Shown one piece after another: positions 1 through 10,132 of a DNA stretch of 64,000 bases. The notes beneath the pieces are model-generated. The model did not search any database. It had not been told where the DNA came from and was given only the letters and a program-made list of their open reading frames with translations. The number at the start of each line of letters is the position of its first letter. Within the stretch, counting starts at the first letter, position 1. The position numbers and the translations under genes were made by a program. Origin of the DNA: Arion vulgaris (Eukaryota; Mollusca; Gastropoda; Stylommatophora; Arionidae); contig CM036762.1 of assembly GCA_020796225.1 (NCBI GenBank), positions 54,116,740 to 54,180,739 on the forward strand, in the 5' to 3' direction.

Positions 1-369
1 GAACAACTGTCGCAACAATTGTTGAAAAAACTAGCAAAAACTGTAGCAAAAACTTTAGCAACAAGGTAGACCTGAAAAGAATTTGTTGCTTCAGAACTGA
101 GAATGAGAAAATTAAAAGAATGTACTAGAAGAAAATACAGTATTGTGATAAAGCAGTTCTGCTGAATGTGTCAAAAACATGGGGAATGGCTAAAACAATA
201 ATTAAAAATTGCAAACATTTATCAAATGGTGTTTGCGCAAGATAGAGTGGCTGCGATAGCATGATAGGATCACACACGAGGAGCTATGGATTAGATTAGG
301 AGCTTCTGGACTTGGGATTGAATTGTACAATTAAATGTTGATATCTTTTCAGTTTTAAACTGTTTAATA
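1..369. other. Unassigned AT-rich sequence
   Basis: No gene, RNA or recognisable repeat is visible up to the left end of the first hAT MITE. Confidence 0.4.
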
Positions 370-831
370 CATAGATTCCCAAACTTTTTCGACCCACCGC
401 CCACTTTACACAACATAAAGTTTGTAACGCCCCCTGCACATTATAACAGTTTGCAAAAGCCCTCTTCCACATATATACATGCTCTATTTTCTCTTTGACA
501 TAGAAGATTGATGTATATTTCTGTAATACATGGTCAATTTTTAAATGATTATATGCATGAAATAGAAAATTGAGGAAAAAATTGATCATGTAAGACGGGC
601 ATAAGATGAATTAAAATGTAGAATTCAAATTTTAAATGATTATTCAATCGCAAAATCACGAAAATAGTTTATTTTAAAATATTTATTATTAATTTCTTCC
701 TTAAGGAGCCACTGAACCCTACTCGCCTGAACACCCCCCCCTAAATATTTCTGAAATATATCACTATCACCCCATAGAACGCATCAGCGCCCACTGGGAA
801 GGGGGCAGTACGCCCACTTTGGGAAACGCTG
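370..831 (-). mobile_element. hAT-type MITE, family h1 (older copy)
   Basis: This is an inverted copy of the element at 10133-10572. It starts CATAGATTCCCAAAC and ends GGGAAACGCTG, the same termini in reverse. The 8-bp flanks (GTTTAATA at 362-369, GTTCAGCA at 832-839) match at 5 of 8 positions and all three differences are transitions, as expected of a decayed hAT target-site duplication. It has no coding capacity. Confidence 0.7.
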
Positions 832-924
832 GTTCAGCACAATAATATCAAACTTTTGTAAACATTCTTCTAGCGATACCATAACTGAAACTGAGCTGTT
901 AAGGATAGCTAGTATTATTTTCTC

Positions 925-1060
925 TTAACCCTTTCGTCCCCTGAGTCGATATGCTGGCTCGTAGTACTTTTAACATGACAAAAAGCCTGTATTCTGGCTA
1001 ATTTAGTAAGCATTGCAATTTAAATGCGTCTGTAGGCATTACAAAAAAATTACAGAGTAA
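925..1060. mobile_element. Possible end of a TTAA-targeting MITE
   Basis: TTAACCCTTTCGTCCCCTGA at 928 resembles the CCCTTT terminus of the complete TTAA MITE at 51152. The same terminus appears reversed near 19160-19180 (CGAAAGGGTTAA). No second end is visible here, so the call is weak. Confidence 0.3.
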
Positions 1061-1093
1061 AATGGTTGATATGGCGTGTCTATGGAAAAATGG

Positions 1094-1530
1094 CTACCTC
1101 ATTACAGTCCGCTTTAAAGAATATCGATCTCTAGCCAGGTCTTTCGCCTCTTCCATCGTCATGTTCAATATTTCTTCAATTTCCGCTCTCATGTTCGTCT
1201 TAGTCGTTTCCCGCATCGTCTTCCAGGAACCATGCCTTCCAGTCATTTCTCACTAAGACATTGTATATCGTCTTCCAGAAACCATGCCTTCCAGTAATTT
1301 CTCACTAAGACATTGTATATCGTCTTCCAGGAACCATGCCTTCCAGTAATTTCTCACTAAGACATTGTATATCGTCTTCCAGGAACCATGCCTTCCAGTA
1401 ATTTCTCACTAAGACATTGTATATCGTCTTCCAGGAACCATGCCTTCCAGTAATTTCTCACTAAGACATTGTATATCGTCTTCCAGGAACCATGCCTTCC
1501 AGTCATTTCTCACTAAGACATTGTATTATT
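1094..1530 (-). pseudogene. NL-M: non-LTR retrotransposon C-terminal tail containing a minisatellite
   Basis: On the minus strand, 1235 down to 1094 reads as a reverse-transcriptase ORF tail. It has a W-K-T motif, a long helix-like stretch, E-E-A-K-D-L-A-R-D-R and a stop at about 1094. This matches the usual C-terminus of many animal non-LTR ORF2 proteins (A-x-D-R near the stop). The upstream part of the coding strand is replaced by six copies of a 52-bp repeat, each containing the GSWKT-type segment. The endonuclease and the reverse transcriptase core are absent. Confidence 0.55.
1216..1528. repeat. 52-bp minisatellite, 6 copies
   Basis: Units start TCGTCTTCCAGGAACCATG at 1216, 1268, 1320, 1372, 1424 and 1476, exactly 52 bp apart. 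Differences are few (GAAACC in unit 2; TCATTT or TAATTT). The edge unit runs into the NL-M reading frame, so the array appears to be an internal expansion of that element. Confidence 0.95.
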
Positions 1531-1607
1531 TAATGTGACTAAAATATTTCATGTTCTGAGATAGGATATCGTTTATGATCCAATGTTAGACTCAACCTGA
1601 GTAGGAG

Positions 1608-2205
1608 TTTCTGCAACAGCTTGATATTAAAGAGAGTTGGCAATTAAAGAGCATAAAATCAAGGAAAATTAAATATTTCGGAGACATCAAACGATATAAG
1701 TGTATATAGAACATAATTTTGGAGTGAATAGTGACAACTGTTATAAAAAAGAGAAGATGGAGATATGTTAGACACACCTCGAGGTGAAATAATCAAAGAA
1801 TATCAAAGCAGGCATTGAAGTGGGATGCAAAGGGTTCAAGACAGAGAGGATGACCTAAGGATACTCTGAAACGAACTTTGCTGAGAGAGGCAAGAAATAT
1901 CGGTCTCAGTTCCATGGAGGAGATTGAGTCAGTTTCCCAGAATAGAGTTGTATGGAGAAATTACTTGCAGGCCCTATGTAACGTATAACGATTCGAGAGG
2001 AATTATTTATTTATTATTTAATAGTGACCGGAAGAAGAATGAGAGGACCACTTAGAAGACGATGGGTGCAAGATGTCATTGGCGATCTGAGAATAACTGC
2101 TGCTGACGCCGGTCAACTTGCAAAGAACAGCGTTTTTAAGGACTGCTGTCATGGGAGCCAGATTCCTGAAGAGACACGCTACTTGGTAATGATGATGATG
2201 AGACA
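1608..2205 (+). pseudogene. NL-B: non-LTR retrotransposon tail, split by NL-A
   Basis: The left part (to 1735) encodes a KIKYFG-type motif. The right part (from 2020) encodes GRRMRG, then RRRWVQDVI and DAGQLA, and ends in an ATG-rich tail (GATGATGATG). The halves join in one frame once the insert at 1736-2019 is removed, apart from a stop near 1725. This is the C-terminal region of a non-LTR reverse transcriptase ORF; the rest is missing. Other copies: 5548-5729 and 40915-41115. Confidence 0.65.
1736..2019 (+). mobile_element. NL-A: 5'-truncated non-LTR insertion inside NL-B
   Basis: This is the 3' end of NL-A, starting near TGACAACTGTTATAA and ending CGAGAGGAATTATTTATTTA. It is flanked by AATAGTGAC at 1727-1735 and again at 2020-2028, a 9-bp duplication. 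Part of that motif also occurs in the NL-A consensus, so the exact start is ambiguous by a few bases. It encodes the tail [12 protein letters not shown] with degraded codons. Confidence 0.7.
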
Positions 2206-2721
2206 TATCACTATAAGCCTGAAGCTCTTGGAGTTTTCTATGTCTCCAAAAAACTCGGATACTCTCCTTTGTTTGAAATAGGAAAAAGAGTTGAAACTAA
2301 TAACTCCTTAGAGTTAAAAAAACAGAGTCAATATTTCTCAAGTTTATTTTTTGTAGGATGTAATTATTTTTCTTTCTTCTATTAATATAATATAAAATAC
2401 AAATAAACGACACATTTAAATGTCGGTGTTTGCCATGAAGAAATGATTTAACATAGATATATCCTATAATAAAGTAGAATACATGTTGCAATGAAAGGAT
2501 TTTCAGAAATAATGATGGCGTTTTAAAGGGTAAACTAAAATGTCTTTAAAAGCATATGTGAAGTGTTTGTATCTGATATACGACATATAGTGTTGAGTAT
2601 ATTCATTATATACATATATTAGTTGGGTATTTATATCTTTACGGAAGTTATAAATCACTGCTGTAATGGATAAACGTGTTCATTGTGACAAACATAAACA
2701 AGTTTACTTATACGATTTCAA
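2206..2721. other. Unassigned AT-rich sequence
   Basis: No gene or repeat family is recognised. Confidence 0.4.
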
Positions 2722-3117
2722 ATTACAAACTTGATCCACAAATAGAAAATGTTTCTTCTGACATCATTTTGATTTTGTATTACCTGTTTAAGACTTGAGT
2801 TGAATTATATTGTTGGCGCGCCCGAGAGGTTACTGGGGACCAAATTTATGGTGTAAAGAATAGAACCAATCGGATGGACGTGTCCTAAATGTACAGAAGT
2901 CTACGCGTTTAGGGGCCTACCAAACCAATGTGCAAAGTATTTACGTTCTTGGCAAAGATCAAACATATCACAAAGAGTGATTAAAATTGGTCGTAAAGAA
3001 CGAACGCAAAGAAGAAAGAAGATATTACAGACTTGATAAACAAATAGAAAATGTTTCTTCCGGCATCGTTTTGATTTTGTATTTCCTGTTTAAGACTTGA
3101 GTTGAATTATGTTGTTG
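2722..3117. repeat. Pair of ~94-bp direct repeats flanking an S3 SINE
   Basis: 2722-2814 (ATTACAAACTTGAT...) and 3024-3117 (ATTACAGACTTGAT...) align over about 94 bp with roughly ten differences. They bracket the S3 copy exactly. The repeats are far too long for a retroposition target duplication. Confidence 0.85.
2815..3023 (+). mobile_element. S3 SINE-like element, internally shortened
   Basis: It starts GCGCGCCCGAGAGGTTACTG and contains the family blocks GGTGTAAAGAATAGAACCA, GTTTAGGGGCCTACCAA and ATCACAAAGAGTGATTAAAA, then an AAGAAGAAAG tail. Compared with 44403-44655, the GTTACCTGCC...GAGGTTTGGCTG block is deleted. Confidence 0.75.
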
Positions 3118-3342
3118 ACAGAGGTACGAATGTTGTGGTTGACAGAATTGCAACATTTGTTATTGACAGGGGTACTAATGTTGTTGTTGTTGACAGTGGT
3201 AGTAATGTTGCTGTTGACAGTGGTAGTAATGTTGCTGTTGATAGTGGTAGTAATGTTGCTGTTGACAGTGGTAATAATATTGTCGCTGAAAGATGTAATA
3301 ACGTTGCTGTTGACAGTGGTACTAATGATGTTGCTGAAGTTT
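3110..3342. repeat. ~24-bp minisatellite
   Basis: Repeated GTTGACAGTGGTAGTAATGT units with drift. The unit length is a multiple of three, so both strands stay open here (VDSGSNVA on plus, NSNITTTV on minus). The open frames are by-products of the repeat. Confidence 0.85.
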
Positions 3343-4371
3343 AAAATATATTTACAACTTAATCGGTGCCATCGATTGGCTATTTCCCCCAGGTTGACGA
3401 CTGAAAGACATCCCACGCAATGTCACCGCTGCCATAACCAATTCCTCGATACATGTTTCTCTCTGTCAGGAGAGCTCAACAAATGGACTTTCGATTAACA
3501 GGAAAGCTTTCATCTTTGTTTGTCACTTTAGATTGATGAAGCTTGACGTTGATGAGTGATATGAGCACCATCCGTGCACATCATGTGGATTGATGAACTA
3601 TCCAGCTTACGTTAAATGTTGACGATTACCAAAGTTTGTGATCATGTTGCAATCTTCTAATTTGTACAATCCCTACTTCACATTTATTGTTATTTACTGT
3701 ACTATTTTCTGTAACATTCATTTTTAAAGTGTTTCTTTATTTTTTACCTTTTCAAATCGGACTCTATCCAGAAGTGTCGCAACGGGTGGGCACATTATAT
3801 GCGTGACAAAAAAGCTCCGAGTGTTTCATCCTTTCGAAGAGAGCTAGTCGGAGCTTGTTCACTGCGTATAAAAGTATGCCATTTGGATATTTTATAGACC
3901 TCATCTTCCGAACGGGATCAAGCGATGGGCACAAAAGTGTGACTTTAATATCAAAGTCTCTTAGCATACTGTGGAACATTGCTAAAAAACTCAGGAGTAT
4001 TTCTAACAGGTGATAAATTTCAAAATTCCATAAAAACACCAGAAGTAACTTATTGATGTGAAAAGTAAATATGGCTGTTGCTTTGATAGGACGCATGAAG
4101 CAATATAGAAGAGAAAGTGAACGCAAAATACAAGTTTCTCAAAGTTAGTATATAATCTGGAAACATAATGGTCTCAGTACATTGATACAATGAAAGTCGA
4201 ATATAGTTGAGAACATATATCTTAATTATAAAATAGTAAATCATTGTGGTTGTTTGTCTGTTTCACAAAAATTTCTCGAGCACTGAACTCTGGACTTATT
4301 TGCACACCTAATTCATAGCAGAATTTATCAGTTAACGCGACTATTTTTTTTAACTCCCAACATTTCGTCCA
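3343..4371. other. Unassigned sequence
   Basis: Short open frames occur on both strands but none shows a domain, signal or splice context. No repeat family is recognised. Confidence 0.4.
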
Positions 4372-4625
4372 TGTAGTGCCGGGGCACGTAAGGGAAGCCC
4401 ATAATAGTACCACTGCGACCTACAAGGCATGTCATAAGAAGCGATAGATTAGGGGTCTAGGGACGCAACACTTGTAAATAAAGAGCGTCGCAGAAATCGG
4501 ATGTGTTGGCCTATTTGTAGGCGCATAACTGGCACAACGTAAATCGCTCTTAGTCTCAGATCACATACAAATCACAAAGAGCGATTAACAAGTGGTCGAT
4601 ATGGAGCGTTCGAAGAAAAATATAT
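4372..4625 (+). mobile_element. S4 SINE-like element
   Basis: It has the family order GCGACCTACAAGGCATGTC, AAAGAGCGTCGCAGAAAT, GGCGCATAACTGGCACAAC, ATCACAAAGAGCGATTAA, GTGGTCGATATGGAGCGTTC. Its 3' half is related to S3 (CACAAAGAGYGATTAA...GTGGTCG). Other copies: 19592-20128 (split) and 60655-60903. Confidence 0.75.
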
Positions 4626-5327
4626 TTTGGTCCCACTAAGAGACGAGACAAGTTGGTGAAGATTATAACCGAAGGTGACAGTTGAGGGCAAGTAAGCATG
4701 AAGCAAAACATATATAAATAGGAGGAAAATACCAAGTGGTGTACAAGTATCAGCCTGCTAGAGTGTATCATCATGGCCAACAAAAACATTACTGTAAACC
4801 CACTTCAACCAACCTTCGATGAAGAGACAACAAGGATGATCACTTATTTCTGAAACCATTTGTCTCAAACTTTAATACCTGTTTTCTTATTCTTTGATCA
4901 TTTCTTCTCAGAGTATATCAAACATATCTTCATCTTCTTTTTCTGACCGTATAACAGTTGTTGCTAGTGGTTAACCTGACATTTTTCTGATTTTAACCTT
5001 TCTCATCCAACAGTAGATTACAAAGGGTATAGTAGATGAAACACTTATATACAACAGGTGAGGACAGCAAAGGCTAACGGAGAGCGAACCCAGTAAACGC
5101 TGGTTGAAATCGAACACACCACCGAAGGATAAGCACCTGAGCTCCAATAGGTACTGAAGGCTGTGCACGTACATCCGTTCTTGATGTTGGCTGCTTATAT
5201 ATCACGTTAGAATGATAAAAGCAGCCTAAGAACGATCGCGCGAGAGATATACAAAATTATTGCAGCCAAAATTTGAAGCTGTAACAAATTGATATGATTC
5301 GTATGTTTATTGCACATTTCAAAGGTC
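4626..5327. other. Mostly unassigned; holds a small dispersed repeat
   Basis: Positions 5075-5165 (GAGCGAACCCAGTAAACGC ... GAAGGATAAGCA) recur at about 51830-51915 with few changes, so this is a dispersed element of unknown class. Its reverse complement carries a GTTCGATTTC B-box-like motif. Nothing else is recognised. Confidence 0.5.
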
Positions 5328-5500
5328 TAAGGCCGAGGGTTTGACTTTTGCATTGTGGTTTCCCCATATAGCCCAGTCCTGCTCCGCAGAAATGGTGCAC
5401 AACTTCCCTAGTGTATTGCACAAATTACGTACTCAGTAGCTAAGACATCAATTCCAGGGATCCCAGACAAAAATGCATCGATTCAACCCACAATCTTCGG
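5328..5500 (-). mobile_element. S1 SINE, diverged copy
   Basis: Minus-oriented S1 body: GCATTGTGGTTTCCCCATAT, CTCCGCAGAAATGG, TATTGCACAAA and a diverged terminal CCAGGGATCCC. The tRNA-like head is poorly preserved. Confidence 0.6.
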
Positions 5501-5547
5501 ATTGTGCCTAGCGAATGAGTGCCTAGAGAAGATACTTTTAGAGGGAA

Positions 5548-5729
5548 TTTTGCATGGAAGAAGAATGAGAGGAAGACCTAGAAGATGATGGGTGCAAGAT
5601 GTAATTGACGATCTGAGAATGACTGCTACTGACACCGGTCAACTTGCACAGAACATAGTTTTTCAAGATTGCTATCATGGGAGCCAAGTTCAGGAAAGGA
5701 CAAGCTACTTGATGATGATGATGATGTAA
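5548..5729 (+). pseudogene. NL-B non-LTR tail
   Basis: It carries the same protein tail as at 2025-2205 (GRRMRG, WVQDVIDDL with one stop, DTGQLAQN) and ends TTGATGATGATGATGATG. It is 5'-truncated to about 180 bp. Confidence 0.65.
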
Positions 5730-5741
5730 AAAGAAAAAGTA

Positions 5742-6012
5742 AAGGAACCCTTTCATACCTCGTGGTATATAGGTCAATAAAGTGTTAGGCCTGTATTATT
5801 CATTGACCGTCGGCACACAATGGGTGATGTGGTCGGTATCACGCCGGCCGCCTTTACTTTCCCAGAGCATGTCTGGTACCCAGTTGAGGCTGGGTCGACC
5901 TGAGAGCCGTCGTGGTCGGGAAAATTCCACGCGCATTGCGGGAGCTGAACCCAGACCACCAGCCTTGCGAAGCGAGTTCACTAACAACTACGCTACAGCG
6001 GCTCTCAATGAT
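5742..6012 (-). mobile_element. S5 tRNA-derived SINE
   Basis: Read on the minus strand it begins AGAGCCGCTGTAGCGTAGTT (A-box region) and has CTGGGTTCAGCTCCCGC (B box). It continues GGTCGACCCAGCCTCAACTG and GACCATATCA-type blocks, and ends at CCACGAGGTATGAAAGGG. Other copies: 18560, 22047, 45600 and 56791. Confidence 0.85.
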
Positions 6013-6439
6013 GATGATGAGGGTTTTATAAAGCACAGGACTATAAACCTACGTAACAATATAACCAGGAAGTGGATTTACTCAATGAAGTGAAAATAAT
6101 CTGTTTGACATTAAACTTTCAGCATTTCTATTGAGTTTAAACAAACACAAGCAAACACAAACAAGGAAACAACATCCGCGAAACAAAACGTATGCCCATT
6201 AGCCAAAGAACACTGTAAACAAATATACAAATGGGGATTGTAACTATGAATTATTTATTCTCTCTTAGTTACGGGAGACTGCAACTGACTTCTATTGACA
6301 AATAATTCACTGAAGCCGTTGCGTTTGAAATGTATATTTTGGATTCCACTGTGATATCTGCATTACTTGTTATAGGTGTATTTATTATATTTATCTTTTC
6401 ATAGCTTATCTGCAAGGCTTCACTTTTGATGCTATAGTT
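6013..6439. other. Unassigned sequence
   Basis: Nothing recognised. A short A-rich stretch with repeated ACAAACACAAGC lies near 6140. Confidence 0.4.
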
Positions 6440-6834
6440 CATCATTTCACAAACTGGGGTCTTCGAACCGAAGGGGGTGCTCACGAGGGAGGTATGGGGG
6501 GATGGATCCTCAAACGCTTGCATAAATATTACGGTCTTTGACATAAAAAAAAAAAATAATTTTAAAACATGTATAAAAACATTGGTAAACTAGTTCCGCT
6601 TGAAAAATCAAAGGACCCGGGCCAGACCGGAGTCTAAATGTCTGACAGGACAAAATGAAAGATCATTTGAAGTTTTCCGCAGTCTGAGAAATTGGAGCCA
6701 GCTTGACTGTTGGTGTGGTGTAATAATAACTCCATCGTTAAAAGCTTGTCAGATACAGAAACTTTTGGGGTCCACAGGGCAAAATCTATTTAAAAGGGGG
6801 AGGTCCGTGGTAATGCAAAGCTTGGGAACCGCTG
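6440..6834. mobile_element. hAT-type MITE, family h4
   Basis: Its right end is GCTTGGGAACCGCTG, a typical hAT-MITE terminus; its left end is CATCATTTCACAAACTGGGG. Flanks are CTATAGTT (6432-6439) and CTATAGAT (6835-6842), a 7/8 target duplication. The terminal repeats have diverged and the inside is non-coding. Confidence 0.6.
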
Positions 6835-6929
6835 CTATAGATGATAAGTTACCTGTTTTTGTGTGTGCATATCTTGGCTGTTGTTTACTTATGTATACAA
6901 AAAAACAGACAATATTTAGGATAATATAT

Positions 6930-7145
6930 CTATTAATAAATATAATTTCCTGTAGCCTTTTTTCAGATATTAGGATATGGAGTAATTTCACTTCACATTT
7001 CATGACCCAAGTGTGCAGGAGGTAGGAAAGCCAATTCATTTTCTCACGTGTGGAACGTCAAGTGTGGGATTGAACCCACAATCCTCTGGTGTTCGAGGCG
7101 ACAGGTGAACGCTTATGTATTCTGATACTCCGTCCCACATAATGT
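6930..7145 (-). mobile_element. S7 tRNA-derived SINE
   Basis: The minus strand begins GGGACGGAGTATCAGAATAC and carries a B box GGGTTCAATCCC, then ACACTTGACGTTCCACACG. The body continues to the GTGTGCAGGAGG block (plus-strand reading). Other copies: 18040, 20610, 50940 and 52025. Confidence 0.75.
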
Positions 7146-7404
7146 ATATATTACTTTCTAAAGTAAAAATAAAATATGGAATAAATGTCTCTTCTTTTAT
7201 TCAGTTCTGTTCTCAAATGCGACATAGGACAGCAGCCTATCATTTACATTTATATTAACTAATCAACTTCTCATGGGCATGGTGAATAAATGGACTATGG
7301 GACGGCTGCTTCAGAAGAGGGCATAGCACATATGGGAATGCCCAATATGAAATGGCGTTGATCGCATACCATATCATAACATAACATATATTTGTTTTGA
7401 AATT

Positions 7405-7915
7405 ACTAATGATAGGACAAATGGCGCCAATTTTATAATGCAAAAATGTCATTATGAACACAAAAAGAGCAATGTTTAACATAATCGTTCTCCCCACATT
7501 ATGCTATCAGTGCCAAACCTGGTCACTGACAACAGATGATAGAAGAAAACTAGTCACGACAGAGATGAAGTGTGTGCACAGAATGCTGGGTGTAACAAGA
7601 AGAGACGGGTTGAGAAATGAAGACATCAGGAAAAAAGTGGTACAACATCAGTACTAGACTTCATCAAGAAACCACAAATTAAATTGTTCGTCCACGTAAG
7701 CAGATTACCAACAGACAGTGCAAACAGCAATGCTGCTCCGATACAATGGGTACAAAGCAAAAGGCCGGTCACGCATAAGATGGACCTCAAAGATAACAGA
7801 GGCGACGAAAGACACTATCTACGAAGCGCACAAAAGGGCCCGTTTTAGAAATCTCTTCTTGACCTGACGCTGTAAGGCAAACAGGATTGGAGAAAAGAAA
7901 GAAAGAAAGGAAAAT
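7405..7915 (+). pseudogene. NL-C: non-LTR reverse transcriptase tail
   Basis: It encodes, in broken frames, LPTLCYQCQTWSLT, MLGVTRRDGLRNEDIR, the SRLPTD region, KAKGRSRIRW and ARFRNLFLT with stop, then a GAAA-rich tail. This is the region after the reverse transcriptase palm. At least two frame changes are visible near 7650-7720. It is closely related to the copy at 30994-32065. Confidence 0.75.
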
Positions 7916-8059
7916 GATAATTCCTGTTGAAACACACGGTTAAGACTATTCCTAATATTACGTCAGTTATCCTTAGTTTGTTTTTAACACATCCACTGTG
8001 GTAGATGTGAGCATGTTTGTACTAATTCAAATTCTGATGACCTGGTGAAACATTTTAGT

Positions 8060-8492
8060 CTCAGTGACTTAGATGTTACGTGCTCGCCTTTCGTTCCAAA
8101 GTTACTCGGTTCGCTCCTCGGGAGCCATCTGGATATTTTTTCAAAGATCCCGATCTCAGTGTAGGTGAGATCGAGTTTCTAGTCCTATCGGAGACGGACG
8201 ATAAAACGTAAGTTCCGTGTTCAAGTCGAGCGTGTAAAAGAACAAAATCAAGAAGAGCAGACTGGAAAGCAGCTACCAGGGAAACATTCTTTAGAAAGAT
8301 TTAAAAAATAAAATTCCTACATAATATTTTCGTTTATCTTCTAAATTACATCAGAATCCACGCCGGTGCTAAAGAGTTCATGCACTGCCGCTGGGATCTT
8401 CCTGTTAAAGAAAGAGATCGGAACACACGTGGCTTCTCACCCAAATGCTATGATGATGGTCCTATTAATCAATCAATCAATCAATCAATCAA
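8060..8492 (+). mobile_element. S2 SINE, near full length
   Basis: The tRNA-like head has AGTGACTTAGATGTTACGTG (A-box region) and CGGTTCGCTCC (B box). The body has GATCTCAGTGTAGGTGAGAT, GCAGACTGGAAAGCAGC, GTGCACTGCCGCTGGGATCTT and AAAGAGATCGG, with an (AATC)n tail at 8467-8492. Confidence 0.8.
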
Positions 8493-8761
8493 ACAAACAC
8501 ACAGTAAAACAATAGGATTTTACGATTGTAAAACCCCCACTTTAGAGTAGTACATGTAGTGAGTTATACTGTAACATAGTATCACGTCTGTCTTAGACAT
8601 CACCAGAGATGATTCATAATCAAAATAATTATTACAGATACTGAAGGTTGCTGTGATATCATTTGAAGCCACATAGAAAACATCATCCAGAGACCAGGTA
8701 AAGTGGTAAATAACTGCTAAGGGTATATGCTCTACGAGAAACTAAGAGGAATTTTTTTCCG

Positions 8762-8950
8762 ATCCAGAAGCACTTGAGCTTTTCAGCTCTCCAGCTCGGC
8801 GCCATGGACATCGTAACCCTTCGGTTCGGTGCCACGAACACCGTAAATCTGGAGAACCTGTGGCTTTTCTGTTAGCCAGCGGAATTGAACCGTACTCACA
8901 GCGGGCTTGTCACCCGTCGTTGAACGCGTTACGAACACGCTGGCAGGCAA
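8762..8950 (-). mobile_element. S8 tRNA-derived SINE
   Basis: The minus strand has a B-box-like GGTTCAATTCC (diverged) and an upstream GGCTTGTGAC-type head. On plus it reads AGAAGCACTTGAGCTTTT, GCCACGAACACCGTAAATCT, GAACCTGTGGCTTTTC. The second copy is at 43998-44205. Confidence 0.65.
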
Positions 8951-8996
8951 GCAACTATAAGTATATCCTCCTTATGTCATAGGTGTTACATTAGAT

Positions 8997-9395
8997 TAGT
9001 GGTTCTCAAGCTGTGTGACAAGGCGAACCAGTGTGCCGGATGACATTCCTAGGTGCGCCCAAGGAATTCCCAGATCAGGGATCGGCAACCCGATGCCGGC
9101 GGGCACCAGGGTAAAAAATAGTCAAGACACATCAGGCCCATGCTTCATACCAGTGGCGGCTAGTGATCGTTTTTGTTGGTGGGGCCAGACACACATTTTC
9201 GGAAAATCATGGTTTTGGGTTAGGTTATATTTGAGTCCATTACATAATAAATACACGTTGCACAATATTTTGGTGGGGCCCGGCCCCACTAGCCCTTAAT
9301 GACGAGCCGCCACTGCTTCATACACATATAGTGTGCCTCCAATTTTCTGTAGGACTTTACTTGTGACACGATTTCAAAAAGTTTATAAACCAGTG
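8997..9395. mobile_element. hAT-type MITE, family h5 (older, disrupted)
   Basis: The left end TAGTGGTTCTCAAGCTGTGT pairs imperfectly with the right end GTTTATAAACCAGTG. No clean target duplication remains. The younger MITE at 9151-9315 lies inside it. Confidence 0.4.
9151..9315 (+). mobile_element. hAT-type MITE, family h2, with perfect target duplication
   Basis: The 165-bp element has termini CAGTGGCGGCTAGTG and GACGAGCCGCCACTG. It is flanked by CTTCATAC at 9143-9150 and 9316-9323, an exact 8-bp duplication typical of hAT. It is non-coding. Confidence 0.9.
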
Positions 9396-9737
9396 ATATT
9401 CACAAGCGATCTCAGAAACTGATGTTGCATATAGATAAAGGGGAAATAATTCAATTTATTAAGTAAAAATGAATGATAACTTGAATTCCCCGAAAGGAGT
9501 AATTCGTATTTTTCATTTTTATTGGCCTAAACTCTCTGATATAACCAAAACAGAGTTTCGTCATTAGGTTGAACGGGCGTGTCTCGGCTTATTGAAGAGG
9601 CCATAATTGCTACATAATACCCCCAAAAAAACCAAAAAAAAACCAACACAAATATTAGGTAAAATGTAATGAAACTTTTAGTTGAAAAAAACACAACATG
9701 GATGACTTAAGATAAATGTCTATAGTAATGATAGTCA
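9396..9737. other. Unassigned AT-rich sequence
   Basis: Nothing recognised. Confidence 0.4.
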
Positions 9738-9821
9738 GAGAGTGTGTGTGGCGAATTAGTTAAGCCGTCTGTCATGCGTTCTAAAGGTCGTTCGTTTCAA
9801 TCGAACCACGCCGCTCGTTTC

Positions 9822-9881
<60 letters not shown>

Positions 9882-9935
9882 TTAGATTGTGATGGAAGCT
9901 GCGGAGTTTGTGCTCTATGCAATACTTAACTCAGA
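9738..9935 (+). mobile_element. S1 SINE with a TA microsatellite between head and body
   Basis: The head reads GTGGCGAATTAGTTAAGCCG, then TTTCAATCGAACCACGCCGC (a degraded B box). A (TA)n tract at about 9825-9879 follows, then S1 body sequence (GGAAGCTGCGGAGTTTGTGC, ATGCAATACTTAACTC). The body is truncated. Confidence 0.65.
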
Positions 9936-10132
9936 TAACGTACCAAAGCGACATTATCAATGATCTAAGAGAAAACTTACGCTCTGAAGAATTCAACAAA
10001 AAAGATAAAGGGTATTCTCTATCTCGGTTGCGCAAGTTACGCATACCGATATGTGCGACAAGACGGGGAAACAACGAGAGAAACACCAGTAGATACATCA
10101 ACTAACACAGAACGGGAGTTGTTAGTCTAAAT

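Noticed and set aside
5782..6093. Plus-strand open frame of 103 codons (also its minus-strand overlaps)
   Set aside because: It lies within the S5 SINE; the same frames recur at 18540-18790 because the SINE is repeated.
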